Notes: generated by a model not told the origin, from the sequence alone. DNA of 7,261 nt from Anaerolineae bacterium (GCA_014360855.1 JACIWP010000167.1:1-7261); one strand, 5' to 3'; numbered from the stretch's first letter, positions 1 through 7,225 are shown. Translations and numbers: made by a program.

Positions 1-176
1 CCGTGATGGATCCAGCCGCGTTCCAGGGCGGTGCGCAGGGTTTCCGGCCGGCGCGAGACGCCCACTACCCGCCGGCAGGCCCGGCGCGTGGCCAGCGCGC
101 CGGCCAGCGATCCGCCCATCAGCCCCAGCCCGACGATGGCGATGCATGCGCCGGCAAAGTCAGGCTCCTCGCTCAT
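1..176 (-). CDS. tyrA: Prephenate dehydrogenase (TyrA), N-terminal fragment cut by window edge
   Basis: Only the first 58 codons are visible; the gene continues past position 1. The translation begins MSEEPDFAGACIAIVG and contains a dinucleotide-binding Rossmann motif, GLGLMGGS at residues 16-23, followed by a helix (LAGALAT) and a strand (RRVVGVSRR). The GxGxMGGS form is typical of prephenate/arogenate dehydrogenases. The family oxidatively decarboxylates prephenate to 4-hydroxyphenylpyruvate with NAD(P)+, the tyrosine branch of aromatic amino acid synthesis, in the cytoplasm. The ATG at 176-174 overlaps the aroF stop as ATGA, a usual sign of translational coupling. Following DAHP synthase, PheA and AroH, it fits as the Tyr-branch enzyme of the same operon. 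The catalytic domain and any ACT domain lie outside the window, so prephenate versus arogenate preference cannot be judged. Another Rossmann dehydrogenase is possible from the fragment alone, but context makes this unlikely. Confidence 0.85.
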   Translation of the reverse strand, partial: MSEEPDFAGACIAIVGLGLMGGSLAGALATRRACRRVVGVSRRPETLRTALERGWIHH

Positions 177-1204
177 ACGCCGGCCTCCAGGGTGAGCTTG
201 CGGTCCACGGCCTGCGCCACGCGCGCCAGGTCGCGCATCAGTGCGGCGAATTTATCCGGCTTGAGCGACTGCATCCCGTCGGAAAGGGCCTCTTCCGGTC
301 GTGGATGCACCTCAATAAGGAGGCCATCGGCGCCGGCGGCGATGGCGGCCTTGGCCACCGCCGGCACCAGGTCCCATTTCCCCGTGCCGTGGCTGGGGTC
401 CAGCAGGACCGGCAGATGGCTGAGCTGTTTCAACACCGGCACAGCGTTGATGTCCACGGTGTTGCGGGTGTAGGTCTCGAAAGTGCGGATGCCGCGCTCG
501 CACAGGATGACGTTGGGATTGCCGGCGGCCAGGACATACTCCGCGGACATCAGGAATTCTTCCAGCCGGGACATCATGCCGCGCTTCAGCAGGACCGGCT
601 TGCGGGTCAGGCCCACCTCGTGCAGAAGGGCGAAGTTCTGGGAATTGCGGGCGCCGATCTGGAGGATGTCCGCATACTGGCTGACCAGCTCTACATCGGT
701 GGGGCTGATGACCTCGGTCACGACCGGCAGGCCGGTCAGCGCCCGCGCTTCCGCCAGATATTCCAGGCCCTCTTTGCCCAGGCCCTGGAAGGAGTATGGG
801 GAGGTGCGTGGTTTGAAGGCGCCGCCGCGCAGGATTTGGGCGCCGGCCTTCTTCACGGCGAGGGCGGTTTCCAGGAGCTGTTCGCGCGATTCCACGGCGC
901 AGGGGCCGGCCATGACCACGATCTCCTCGCCCCCAATGCGCACATTCCCCACCTGGATGACGGTGCGTCCCTGCACGAACTCACTGCTGGCCAGCTTGAA
1001 GGGGTGCAGGATCGGCACCGCCCGCTCCACACCGTTGAGCCGCTCGATCTGGTGCACGGGCAGATTACGCTCGTCGCCGATAATGCCCACGATGGTGCGC
1101 TCCTCGCCAACGGACACGTGGGTGCGCAGGCCGAAAGAGTGCACCCGCTCTATGACCGCTTCCACATCCGCCTGTGTCGCATCTCGTTTCATCACGATAA
1201 TCAC
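173..1204 (-). CDS. aroF: 3-deoxy-7-phosphoheptulonate (DAHP) synthase, type I-beta with ferredoxin-like regulatory domain
   Basis: The 343-residue product condenses phosphoenolpyruvate and erythrose 4-phosphate to DAHP, the first step of the shikimate pathway. Residues 1-85 or so form a ferredoxin-like regulatory domain (MIIVMKRDAT..., ERTIVGIIGDE). The rest is the TIM-barrel catalytic domain with AGPCAVES (99-106), RGGAFKPRTSPYSFQGLG (126-143), IGARN (193-197), LLKRG (205-209) and DPSHGTGK (269-276). The metal ligands known from the Thermotoga maritima enzyme fall at the same numbers: Cys102, His272, Glu298, Asp309. His29 and Ser31, which I recall as the tyrosine-sensing positions in that enzyme, are also present, so feedback inhibition by Tyr and possibly Phe is likely. 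The start is GTG at 1204, supported by AGGAGG 8 bases upstream and by the matching residue numbering; an in-frame ATG four codons later is less well placed. It lies 32 bases after pheA and overlaps tyrA by 4 bases. Gene naming in this family varies (aroF/aroG/aroA). Confidence 0.95.
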   Translation of the reverse strand: MIIVMKRDATQADVEAVIERVHSFGLRTHVSVGEERTIVGIIGDERNLPVHQIERLNGVERAVPILHPFKLASSEFVQGRTVIQVGNVRIGGEEIVVMAGPCAVESREQLLETALAVKKAGAQILRGGAFKPRTSPYSFQGLGKEGLEYLAEARALTGLPVVTEVISPTDVELVSQYADILQIGARNSQNFALLHEVGLTRKPVLLKRGMMSRLEEFLMSAEYVLAAGNPNVILCERGIRTFETYTRNTVDINAVPVLKQLSHLPVLLDPSHGTGKWDLVPAVAKAAIAAGADGLLIEVHPRPEEALSDGMQSLKPDKFAALMRDLARVAQAVDRKLTLEAGV

Positions 1205-1212
1205 ACCCCTTT

Positions 1213-1218
1213 CCTCCT
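1213..1218 (-). promoter_or_regulatory. Ribosome binding site of aroF (supports GTG start)
   Basis: AGGAGG (within AAAAGGAGGAAAGG on the minus strand) lies 8 bases upstream of the GTG at 1204. The spacing decides for this GTG rather than the in-frame ATG at 1192. It sits in the A/G-rich 32-base gap after the pheA stop, which shows no terminator or promoter. Confidence 0.75.
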
Positions 1219-1236
1219 TTTCTCTATATTCGTGTT

Positions 1237-2094
1237 CTAGATTTGTTCATGGTCGTTATCGGTTTCCGCCGGCATGGGGGCGGCGGGATACGAACCCAGC
1301 ACCTTGACAAAGGCCGCTCTGCGCAGGAGCCCCAACAGGGCCTTTTCACAGTGAGGCTCCTGCCAGTGGCCCTCGAAGTCCAGGTAAAAGAGATAGTGCC
1401 AGGGCTTGTTGCGGCGGGGGCGGGACTCCAGCTTGGTCAGGTTGATGTCCCGTTCGGCGAACTCGCCCAGGCAGGTGTACAGGGCACGCGGCACGTGCCG
1501 CGTGGCGAAGACTACTGAGGTCTTGCTGTGCTCCGTGCGGGGTGGGTCCTCCGTCCCGAGGACGAAGAAGCGGGTGTAGTTGAAACGGAGGTCCTCGATA
1601 TCGGAGTCGAGCACCTGCAGGCCGTACATCTCGCCGGCCAGCCGGCTGGCGATGGCGGCCATGTCCGGCTGAGGGTTCTCCGCCAGCTCACGAGCACTGC
1701 CGGCGGTATCGTAGTAGCTGATCGGCTCGAAATTATGGCTGGCGATGTAGCGCTCGCACTGCGCCAGCGCCTGCGGATGCGAGCGCACCCGCCGAATCTG
1801 CTCGATGCTGGTGCCGGGATTGGCCAGCAGGCAGTGCCGCACCCGCAGGATGACCTCCGCCCAGATTTTCAGGTCGTATTCCAGCAAGAGGTCGTAGGAC
1901 TGGTTGATGGAGCCGGCGGTGGAGTTCTCGATCGGCAGCATGCCGTGGGTGGCGCGCCCGCTCTCGATGGCCTCGAAGATTTCCTTGAGCGAGTGACAGG
2001 GCAGGGTCTCCGTATCGCGCGGAAAGTGTTGGTAGACCGCCTCTTCCGAATATGCCCCGTGTTCCCCCTGGAAAGCGACGACTATTTTCCCCAT
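1237..2094 (-). CDS. pheA: Prephenate dehydratase with C-terminal ACT domain
   Basis: The 285-residue product decarboxylates and dehydrates prephenate to phenylpyruvate, the Phe branch. The N-terminal catalytic domain (about 1-182) starts MGKIVVAFQGEHGAYSEEAV, with LPIENSTAGS (53-62), SHPQALAQC (105-113), and the signature NYTRFFVLG (172-180) with catalytic Thr174 in TRF. The C-terminal ACT domain (about 190-270) contains KTSVVFA, the RALYTCLGEFA segment corresponding to the family GAL motif (Gly replaced by Arg), and LESRP (232-236), the Phe-binding ESRP motif, so allosteric inhibition by Phe is expected. There is no fused chorismate mutase; that activity is the separate upstream aroH. The ATG at 2094 shares its A with the aroH stop (TAATG) and has AGGAGG 6 bases upstream inside the last aroH codons, indicating coupled translation. 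The reading frame stays open upstream to 2460, but that part is the out-of-frame image of aroH, so the longer start is rejected. Confidence 0.96.
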   Translation of the reverse strand: MGKIVVAFQGEHGAYSEEAVYQHFPRDTETLPCHSLKEIFEAIESGRATHGMLPIENSTAGSINQSYDLLLEYDLKIWAEVILRVRHCLLANPGTSIEQIRRVRSHPQALAQCERYIASHNFEPISYYDTAGSARELAENPQPDMAAIASRLAGEMYGLQVLDSDIEDLRFNYTRFFVLGTEDPPRTEHSKTSVVFATRHVPRALYTCLGEFAERDINLTKLESRPRRNKPWHYLFYLDFEGHWQEPHCEKALLGLLRRAAFVKVLGSYPAAPMPAETDNDHEQI

Positions 2095-2106
2095 TATGAA
2101 CCTCCT
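2094..2106 (-). promoter_or_regulatory. Coupled start site of pheA: AGGAGG plus TAATG overlap
   Basis: AGGAGG (2101-2106) lies inside the aroH codons for Thr-Gly-Gly near its C terminus. Six bases later the aroH stop TAA and the pheA ATG overlap by one base (TAATG). A ribosome ending aroH is therefore placed to re-initiate on pheA, giving matched amounts of mutase and dehydratase. Confidence 0.8.
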
Positions 2107-2468
2107 GTCAGGTCGGGACGCAGGCGTTGGGCGTCCCGCAAGTACACGTGGATAATCTCCTCCTGGCTTTTCTCGGTGTTCCAGTGTATCAGCACGCGCA
2201 CACAGCGCGGCAGGCCGGCCGGCACCGGGATTTCCGTGGCGCACATCAGCGGCGTGTGGCGCCAGCCCAGCTCCCGGGCCGCCTGCGCGGGATACGCGGC
2301 GTTCAGGTCTGGTGTGACGGTGAAGAGGATGCTGGCGATATCCGCCGGCTGAATGCCGTTGGCCTCGGCCATCGCCTGCAGGAGCTCCCGCGCGGCCTCC
2401 AGGATGGCCTCGGGCGTGTTGGATTCGACGGTGATGGCGCCGCGCACCCCGCGACAGCAAATCGCCAT
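2094..2468 (-). CDS. aroH: Chorismate mutase, AroH class (Bacillus-type)
   Basis: The 124-residue protein rearranges chorismate to prephenate, the branch point to Phe and Tyr. It aligns along its whole length with Bacillus subtilis AroH (127 residues), the trimeric mutase unrelated to the AroQ helical fold. Equivalents of the known active-site residues are all present: Arg9 (Bs Arg7), Tyr59 (Phe57), Arg65 (Arg63), Cys76 (Cys75), Glu79 (Glu78), Arg91 (Arg90), Tyr109 (Tyr108) and Arg117 (Arg116). Landmarks are RGVRGAITVE (6-15), VTPDLNAAYPA (51-61), HVYL (107-110) and LRPDL (116-120). The ATG at 2468 has GGAGGAGG 7 bases upstream. It is the first structural gene of the aromatic operon and sits directly behind the leader terminator (T-tract 2501-2510), so its transcription should depend on attenuation. 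No fusion to dehydratase or dehydrogenase is seen. Confidence 0.95.
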   Translation of the reverse strand: MAICCRGVRGAITVESNTPEAILEAARELLQAMAEANGIQPADIASILFTVTPDLNAAYPAQAARELGWRHTPLMCATEIPVPAGLPRCVRVLIHWNTEKSQEEIIHVYLRDAQRLRPDLTGGS

Positions 2469-2475
2469 GGGTATA

Positions 2476-2483
2476 CCTCCTCC
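2476..2483 (-). promoter_or_regulatory. Ribosome binding site of aroH
   Basis: GGAGGAGG on the minus strand, 7 bases before the aroH ATG (GGAGGAGGTATACCCATG). It lies 17 bases beyond the terminator T-tract, so it appears only in read-through transcripts and is not part of the terminator stem. Confidence 0.85.
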
Positions 2484-2500
2484 ATCGTGCGGGTTTTGGG

Positions 2501-2533
2501 AAATAAAAAAGCGTGGAGCTTGCGCTCCACGCT
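2501..2533 (-). terminator. Intrinsic terminator (attenuator), segments 3:4
   Basis: On the minus strand GCGTGGAGC (2524-2532) pairs perfectly with GCTCCACGC (2511-2519) around a GCAA tetraloop (2520-2523) closed by C-G. A further A-U pair (2533/2510) is possible. Six Ts follow (2505-2510), then A and three more Ts. Because it stands between the promoter and aroH, it stops transcription before the structural genes and is an attenuator rather than an end-of-operon terminator. Confidence 0.92.
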
Positions 2534-2594
2534 GTATCCTCCTCGATACGCTGAGGGTAAGGCTATATGGTCACTCCCTCAGCCGGCGTGAAGC
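2524..2594 (-). promoter_or_regulatory. Antiterminator fold, segments 2:3, with two nested hairpins
   Basis: GCTTCACGC (2586-2594) pairs with GCGTGGAGC (2524-2532), the 5' arm of the terminator, over nine positions with one U-G wobble. Between them sit two local hairpins nearly without linkers. One is GCTGAGGG/CCCTCAGC (2576-2583 with 2550-2557, 8 perfect pairs, the leader stop codon in its loop). The other is GTATC/GATAC (2545-2549 with 2534-2538, loop GAGGAG). The result is a compact three-way junction that excludes the terminator. Confidence 0.78.
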
Positions 2595-2690
2595 CCTCGC
2601 GCCCCGCGCGAAGGGAAAGTAATAGTAATAAAAATACACGCCGGCAAAAGACAGGGCATTCACGGCGCGCGCGGACAGGAGGACAGCCAT
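2571..2690 (-). CDS. Aromatic leader peptide with YFYYYYFPF control run
   Basis: This small ORF, 39 residues from the ATG at 2690, starts MAVLLSARAVNALSFAG and continues with YFYYYYFPF at residues 19-27 (codons 2636 down to 2610), then a basic tail and TGA at 2571. Eight of nine consecutive codons are Tyr (5) or Phe (3). The enterobacterial PheA leader peptide likewise has a Phe-rich run including Phe-Pro. Its role is inferred to be as a translation sensor of Tyr/Phe tRNA charging, not a functional protein. The start is uncertain: AGGA/AGGAAG lies rather close to the ATG at 2690, while an in-frame ATG at 2732 would give 53 residues. The frame is open as far as a TTG at 2774, but that lies in the promoter and cannot be transcribed from it. 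The gene lies inside the leader RNA and overlaps segments 1 and 2. Confidence 0.82.
   Translation of the reverse strand: MAVLLSARAVNALSFAGVYFYYYYFPFARGARASRRLRE
2582..2645 (-). promoter_or_regulatory. Anti-antiterminator helix, segments 1:2
   Basis: GCCGGCGTG (2637-2645) is perfectly complementary to CACGCCGGC (2582-2590), nine pairs. Segment 1 encodes Ala-Gly-Val just before the first Tyr codon of the control run, and segment 2 encodes the Arg-rich end of the leader peptide. Forming 1:2 occupies 2586-2590 and so blocks the antiterminator. A ribosome halted on the first Tyr codons should cover segment 1. A second possible partner for segment 2 lies at 2654-2664 (six plus four pairs around one bulge). 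Confidence 0.75.
2594..2615 (-). other. GC-rich hairpin over the Pro-Phe end of the control run
   Basis: On the minus strand CCC-T-TCGCGC folds back on GCGCGA-GGG around a GGG loop, nine pairs with one bulged U. It covers the Pro26 and Phe27 codons and the four codons after them, and shares only base 2594 with segment 2. It can form inside the loop of helix 1:2 and would be melted by a translating ribosome. It may be a pausing hairpin; this is inferred. Confidence 0.5.
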
Positions 2691-2700
2691 GTCTTCCTGT
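2675..2700 (-). promoter_or_regulatory. Hairpin enclosing the leader-peptide Shine-Dalgarno and ATG
   Basis: ACAGGA (2695-2700) pairs with TCCTGT (2675-2680). After one A-C mismatch, GACA (2690-2693) pairs with TGTC (2682-2685) around a TGGC loop. The stem contains the AGGA ribosome site and the A of the ATG at 2690. It could limit initiation at this ATG, or act as the early pause hairpin that lets a ribosome catch up with RNA polymerase, as in known attenuators. Translation from the upstream ATG at 2732 would open it. Confidence 0.55.
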
Positions 2701-2764
2701 TTCAGGGTCCGATTACGCGCGCTCGCTTCCATACTTCCCAATGCCCTCAGCTTTAGTCGTTGTA

Positions 2765-2793
2765 ATGATAGCAAAGGGGCCAGAATTTGTCAA
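2765..2793 (-). promoter_or_regulatory. Sigma70-type promoter of the aromatic operon leader
   Basis: On the minus strand a consensus -35 TTGACA (2788-2793) is followed by a 17-base spacer and TATCAT (2765-2770, five of six matches to TATAAT). TGC directly before the -10 gives an extended -10 element. Transcription should begin near 2757-2760. It lies 52 bases after the atpC stop, in the only AT-richer gap of the window, and drives the attenuator leader and aroH-pheA-aroF-tyrA. Confidence 0.85.
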
Positions 2794-2845
2794 ATGGGCA
2801 AAAATGATGGCGTTATAGCTGGCCCATCCGGTTCCAAGGCCCTTC

Positions 2846-3304
2846 TTATTCTTCCACTGTTCCGCCGCCGGAGGAGGGTGTATGGCGCCGGCGGCGCACC
2901 TTTGCTCGCTCCGCCACCCGCAGGCGGGCCATGGCGCGCCGCAGGGCGGCCTCGGCGCGGGCAAACTCCACGTCGCTGATCTTCTGGCGCAGTAACTGCT
3001 CCGCCCGCTCGCGCGCTTTGCGCGCCCGCTCCACGTCAATCTCATCGGCGCGCTCCGCGGTGTCCGCCAGGATGACCACCCGGTCGCCCCGCACTTCCAT
3101 AAAGCCGCCGCCGATGGCCAGCAGGATTTCCTCGTTGTCCGGCCGCACCAGCCGCACCTCGCCGGGCATTAAGGAACACAACAGCGGCACATGGCGCGGC
3201 AGGATGGTCACCTGGCCGGTAGTGGTGGGCGCGATGACCTCCCGCACTTCGCCGGCGTACACCCGGCGCTCCGCTGTCACAATCTCACACTGCAGAACCC
3301 GCAT
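2846..3304 (-). CDS. atpC: ATP synthase F1 epsilon subunit
   Basis: The 152-residue protein is the rotor-stalk subunit that, with gamma, contacts the c-ring and can inhibit ATP hydrolysis. Residues 1-85 are the N-terminal beta-sandwich (CEIVTAERRVYAGEV, ILPRHVPLL, GGGFMEVRGDRVVILADTAERADEID). The rest is the C-terminal helical hairpin (VERARKARERAEQLL and the Ala/Arg-rich second helix), followed by a basic patch and a Ser/Gly-rich tail ending VEE. It is slightly longer than usual (about 135-140 residues) because of that tail. I chose the ATG at 3304, with AGGTGA 9 bases upstream. A GTG at 3313 in the same frame overlaps the atpD stop (GTGA) and would add three residues; it lacks proper ribosome-site spacing. 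It is the last atp gene, and no clear terminator follows. Confidence 0.95.
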   Translation of the reverse strand: MRVLQCEIVTAERRVYAGEVREVIAPTTTGQVTILPRHVPLLCSLMPGEVRLVRPDNEEILLAIGGGFMEVRGDRVVILADTAERADEIDVERARKARERAEQLLRQKISDVEFARAEAALRRAMARLRVAERAKVRRRRHTPSSGGGTVEE

Positions 3305-3309
3305 CTGCC

Positions 3310-4710
<1,401 letters not shown>

Positions 4711-4739
4711 GTATTCCTCCGCAATCGTAGATGCTGGGT

Positions 4740-5651
4740 TCAGCGCCGGCCGCGCGCCTTGGCCAACGCCTCGGCGCCGCCGGCAATATCCACCATTTCC
4801 TTGGTGATGGCTTCCTGGCGCGCCCGGTTGTAGGTGAGCGTCAGCGCGTCAATCAGCTCGCCGGCGCTGTCGGTGGCGTTGCGCATGGCCACCATGCGGG
4901 CGCTGTGCTCGCTGGCCGACGCCTCCAGCATGATCTGATACACCTGCATCTCCAGGAAGCGCGGCACCAGGGCGTTCAGGATCGCTCCCGGGCTGGGTTC
5001 ATATACGTATTCCAGCAGGGTCGGCTGTTCGGCCGCCCGCTGAATTGCCTCCACCGCACTGCGCGAGCGCTCCAGCGCCCGCAGGGGCAGGAGCCGGGCC
5101 ACCTCCGGCACCTGCACCATGGTGTTGACGAAGCGCGTGTAGACCACATAGACTTCGCCAAAGTGCCCGGAAAGGAAGTCCTCGGTGATTGCCCGGGTGA
5201 TGCCGGTGATGTCCATCAGGACGGGCAGGTCGGGGATGTCCTCGAACACCGCGCGGATATGGTAGCCGGCCCTCAGCATGGCGCGCCGGCCGACCCGTCC
5301 CACCGTGATCACTTCCACTGGCATGGGCGCATGCTCGATGAACTCACAGGCCAGGTTGACGATATTGTGGTTGTATCCGCCGCACAGGCCCTTATTGCTG
5401 GTCACCACCACCAGGCCGATGCACTCTCCTGGATGGGATGCCAGCAGGGGGTGCATGGCTTCCGAGGCCGTGCGCTGAAGGGCCAGGTGCACCAGCACCT
5501 CCCAGGCCTTCTCGGCGTAGGGGCGCGTGGCCAGGGTGCGGCTCTGGGCGCGCCGCATCTTGGCCGCGGCCACCATCTCCATGGCCCGGGTCACCTTGGC
5601 GATATTGCGTACACTGCGGATGCGCCGGCGTATTTCTCTCAGCGTTGCCAA
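4740..5651 (-). CDS. atpG: ATP synthase F1 gamma subunit
   Basis: The 303-residue central shaft rotates within the alpha3-beta3 ring and couples proton flow to catalysis. The conserved N-terminal helix reads ATLREIRRRIRSVRNIAKVT, then MEMVAAAKMRRAQ (24-36). SNKGLCGGYN (85-94) lies in the Rossmann-like middle domain, and the C-terminal helix carries RMVAMRNATDSA (252-263) and LTYNRARQEAITKEM. The length is a little above the usual 285-295 residues, with an extra stretch around residues 200-225 (ERSRSAVEAIQRAAEQ). The start is TTG at 5651: it gives the family-standard beginning, AGGAG lies 9 bases upstream, and no ATG or GTG fits better. It is separated from atpA by 29 bases and from atpD by 29 bases. 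The unusual start may moderate expression, which suits a one-per-complex subunit beside three-per-complex alpha and beta. Confidence 0.96.
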   Translation of the reverse strand: MATLREIRRRIRSVRNIAKVTRAMEMVAAAKMRRAQSRTLATRPYAEKAWEVLVHLALQRTASEAMHPLLASHPGECIGLVVVTSNKGLCGGYNHNIVNLACEFIEHAPMPVEVITVGRVGRRAMLRAGYHIRAVFEDIPDLPVLMDITGITRAITEDFLSGHFGEVYVVYTRFVNTMVQVPEVARLLPLRALERSRSAVEAIQRAAEQPTLLEYVYEPSPGAILNALVPRFLEMQVYQIMLEASASEHSARMVAMRNATDSAGELIDALTLTYNRARQEAITKEMVDIAGGAEALAKARGRR

Positions 5652-5660
5652 GGATGTCCG

Positions 5661-5665
5661 CTCCT
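5661..5665 (-). promoter_or_regulatory. Ribosome binding site of atpG (supports TTG start)
   Basis: AGGAG lies 9 bases upstream of the TTG at 5651. It is the only purine-rich Shine-Dalgarno-like sequence in the 29-base gap after atpA, and with the conserved N-terminal sequence it supports a TTG start. Confidence 0.6.
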
Positions 5666-5680
5666 GCTGTCCCGCGCGCC

Positions 5681-7201
<1,521 letters not shown>

Positions 7202-7208
7202 GCATGTA

Positions 7209-7214
7209 CCTCCC
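7209..7214 (-). promoter_or_regulatory. Ribosome binding site of atpA (supports GTG start)
   Basis: GGGAGG stands 7 bases before the GTG at 7201 and only 3 bases before the out-of-frame ATG at 7205. Spacing therefore favours GTG. Confidence 0.7.
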
Positions 7215-7225
7215 TTGCCGATGAT

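Larger units (their letters stand above)
2469..2758 (-). ncRNA. Phe/Tyr attenuator leader RNA of the aroH-pheA-aroF-tyrA operon
   Basis: This is the predicted 5' leader, about 290 nt from the expected transcription start near 2758 to the aroH ATG. It combines a small ORF rich in Tyr and Phe codons, a terminator before the first structural gene, and a chain of alternative helices: 1:2 (2637-2645 with 2582-2590), 2:3 (2586-2594 with 2524-2532) and 3:4 (2524-2532 with 2511-2519). Helices 1:2 and 2:3 share bases 2586-2590, and 2:3 and 3:4 share 2524-2532, so neighbours exclude each other. The inferred mechanism is that when Tyr-tRNA is scarce, a ribosome stalls on the Tyr run, masks segment 1, lets 2:3 form and prevents termination. 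When charged tRNA is ample, the ribosome reaches the stop at 2571, masks segment 2 and the terminator forms. I see no T-box sequence, so a tRNA-binding riboswitch is not indicated. Confidence 0.85.

Noticed and set aside
146..1240. Long plus-strand open frame of 364 codons opposite the DAHP synthase gene
   Set aside because: It is the antisense shadow of a gene with all metal ligands in place, has no family resemblance (rich in His, Gln, Gly) and is a common artefact in GC-rich DNA.
2095..2460. N-terminal extension of pheA by 122 codons
   Set aside because: It is the out-of-frame image of aroH; the TAATG start with AGGAGG at 2101-2106 fits the dehydratase family start.
2524..2583. Inverted repeats as a transposon end or attachment site
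   Set aside because: The repeats are arms of the attenuator helices; there is no transposase, target duplication or tRNA gene nearby.
2469..2758. T-box riboswitch upstream of aroH
   Set aside because: A leader of about 290 nt with a terminator suggested it, but I see no conserved T-box sequence (GGTGG-ACCGCG type) and the translated Tyr/Phe run explains the layout better.
2691..2774. TTG at 2774 as start of the leader peptide (67 codons)
   Set aside because: The codon lies inside the promoter spacer, upstream of the expected transcription start, so it would not be on the leader transcript.
2794..2845. Terminator for the atp operon just after atpC
   Set aside because: GGCC repeats at about 2820-2842 could form a stem of only 4-5 pairs, and the nearest T-run is about 18 bases further on.
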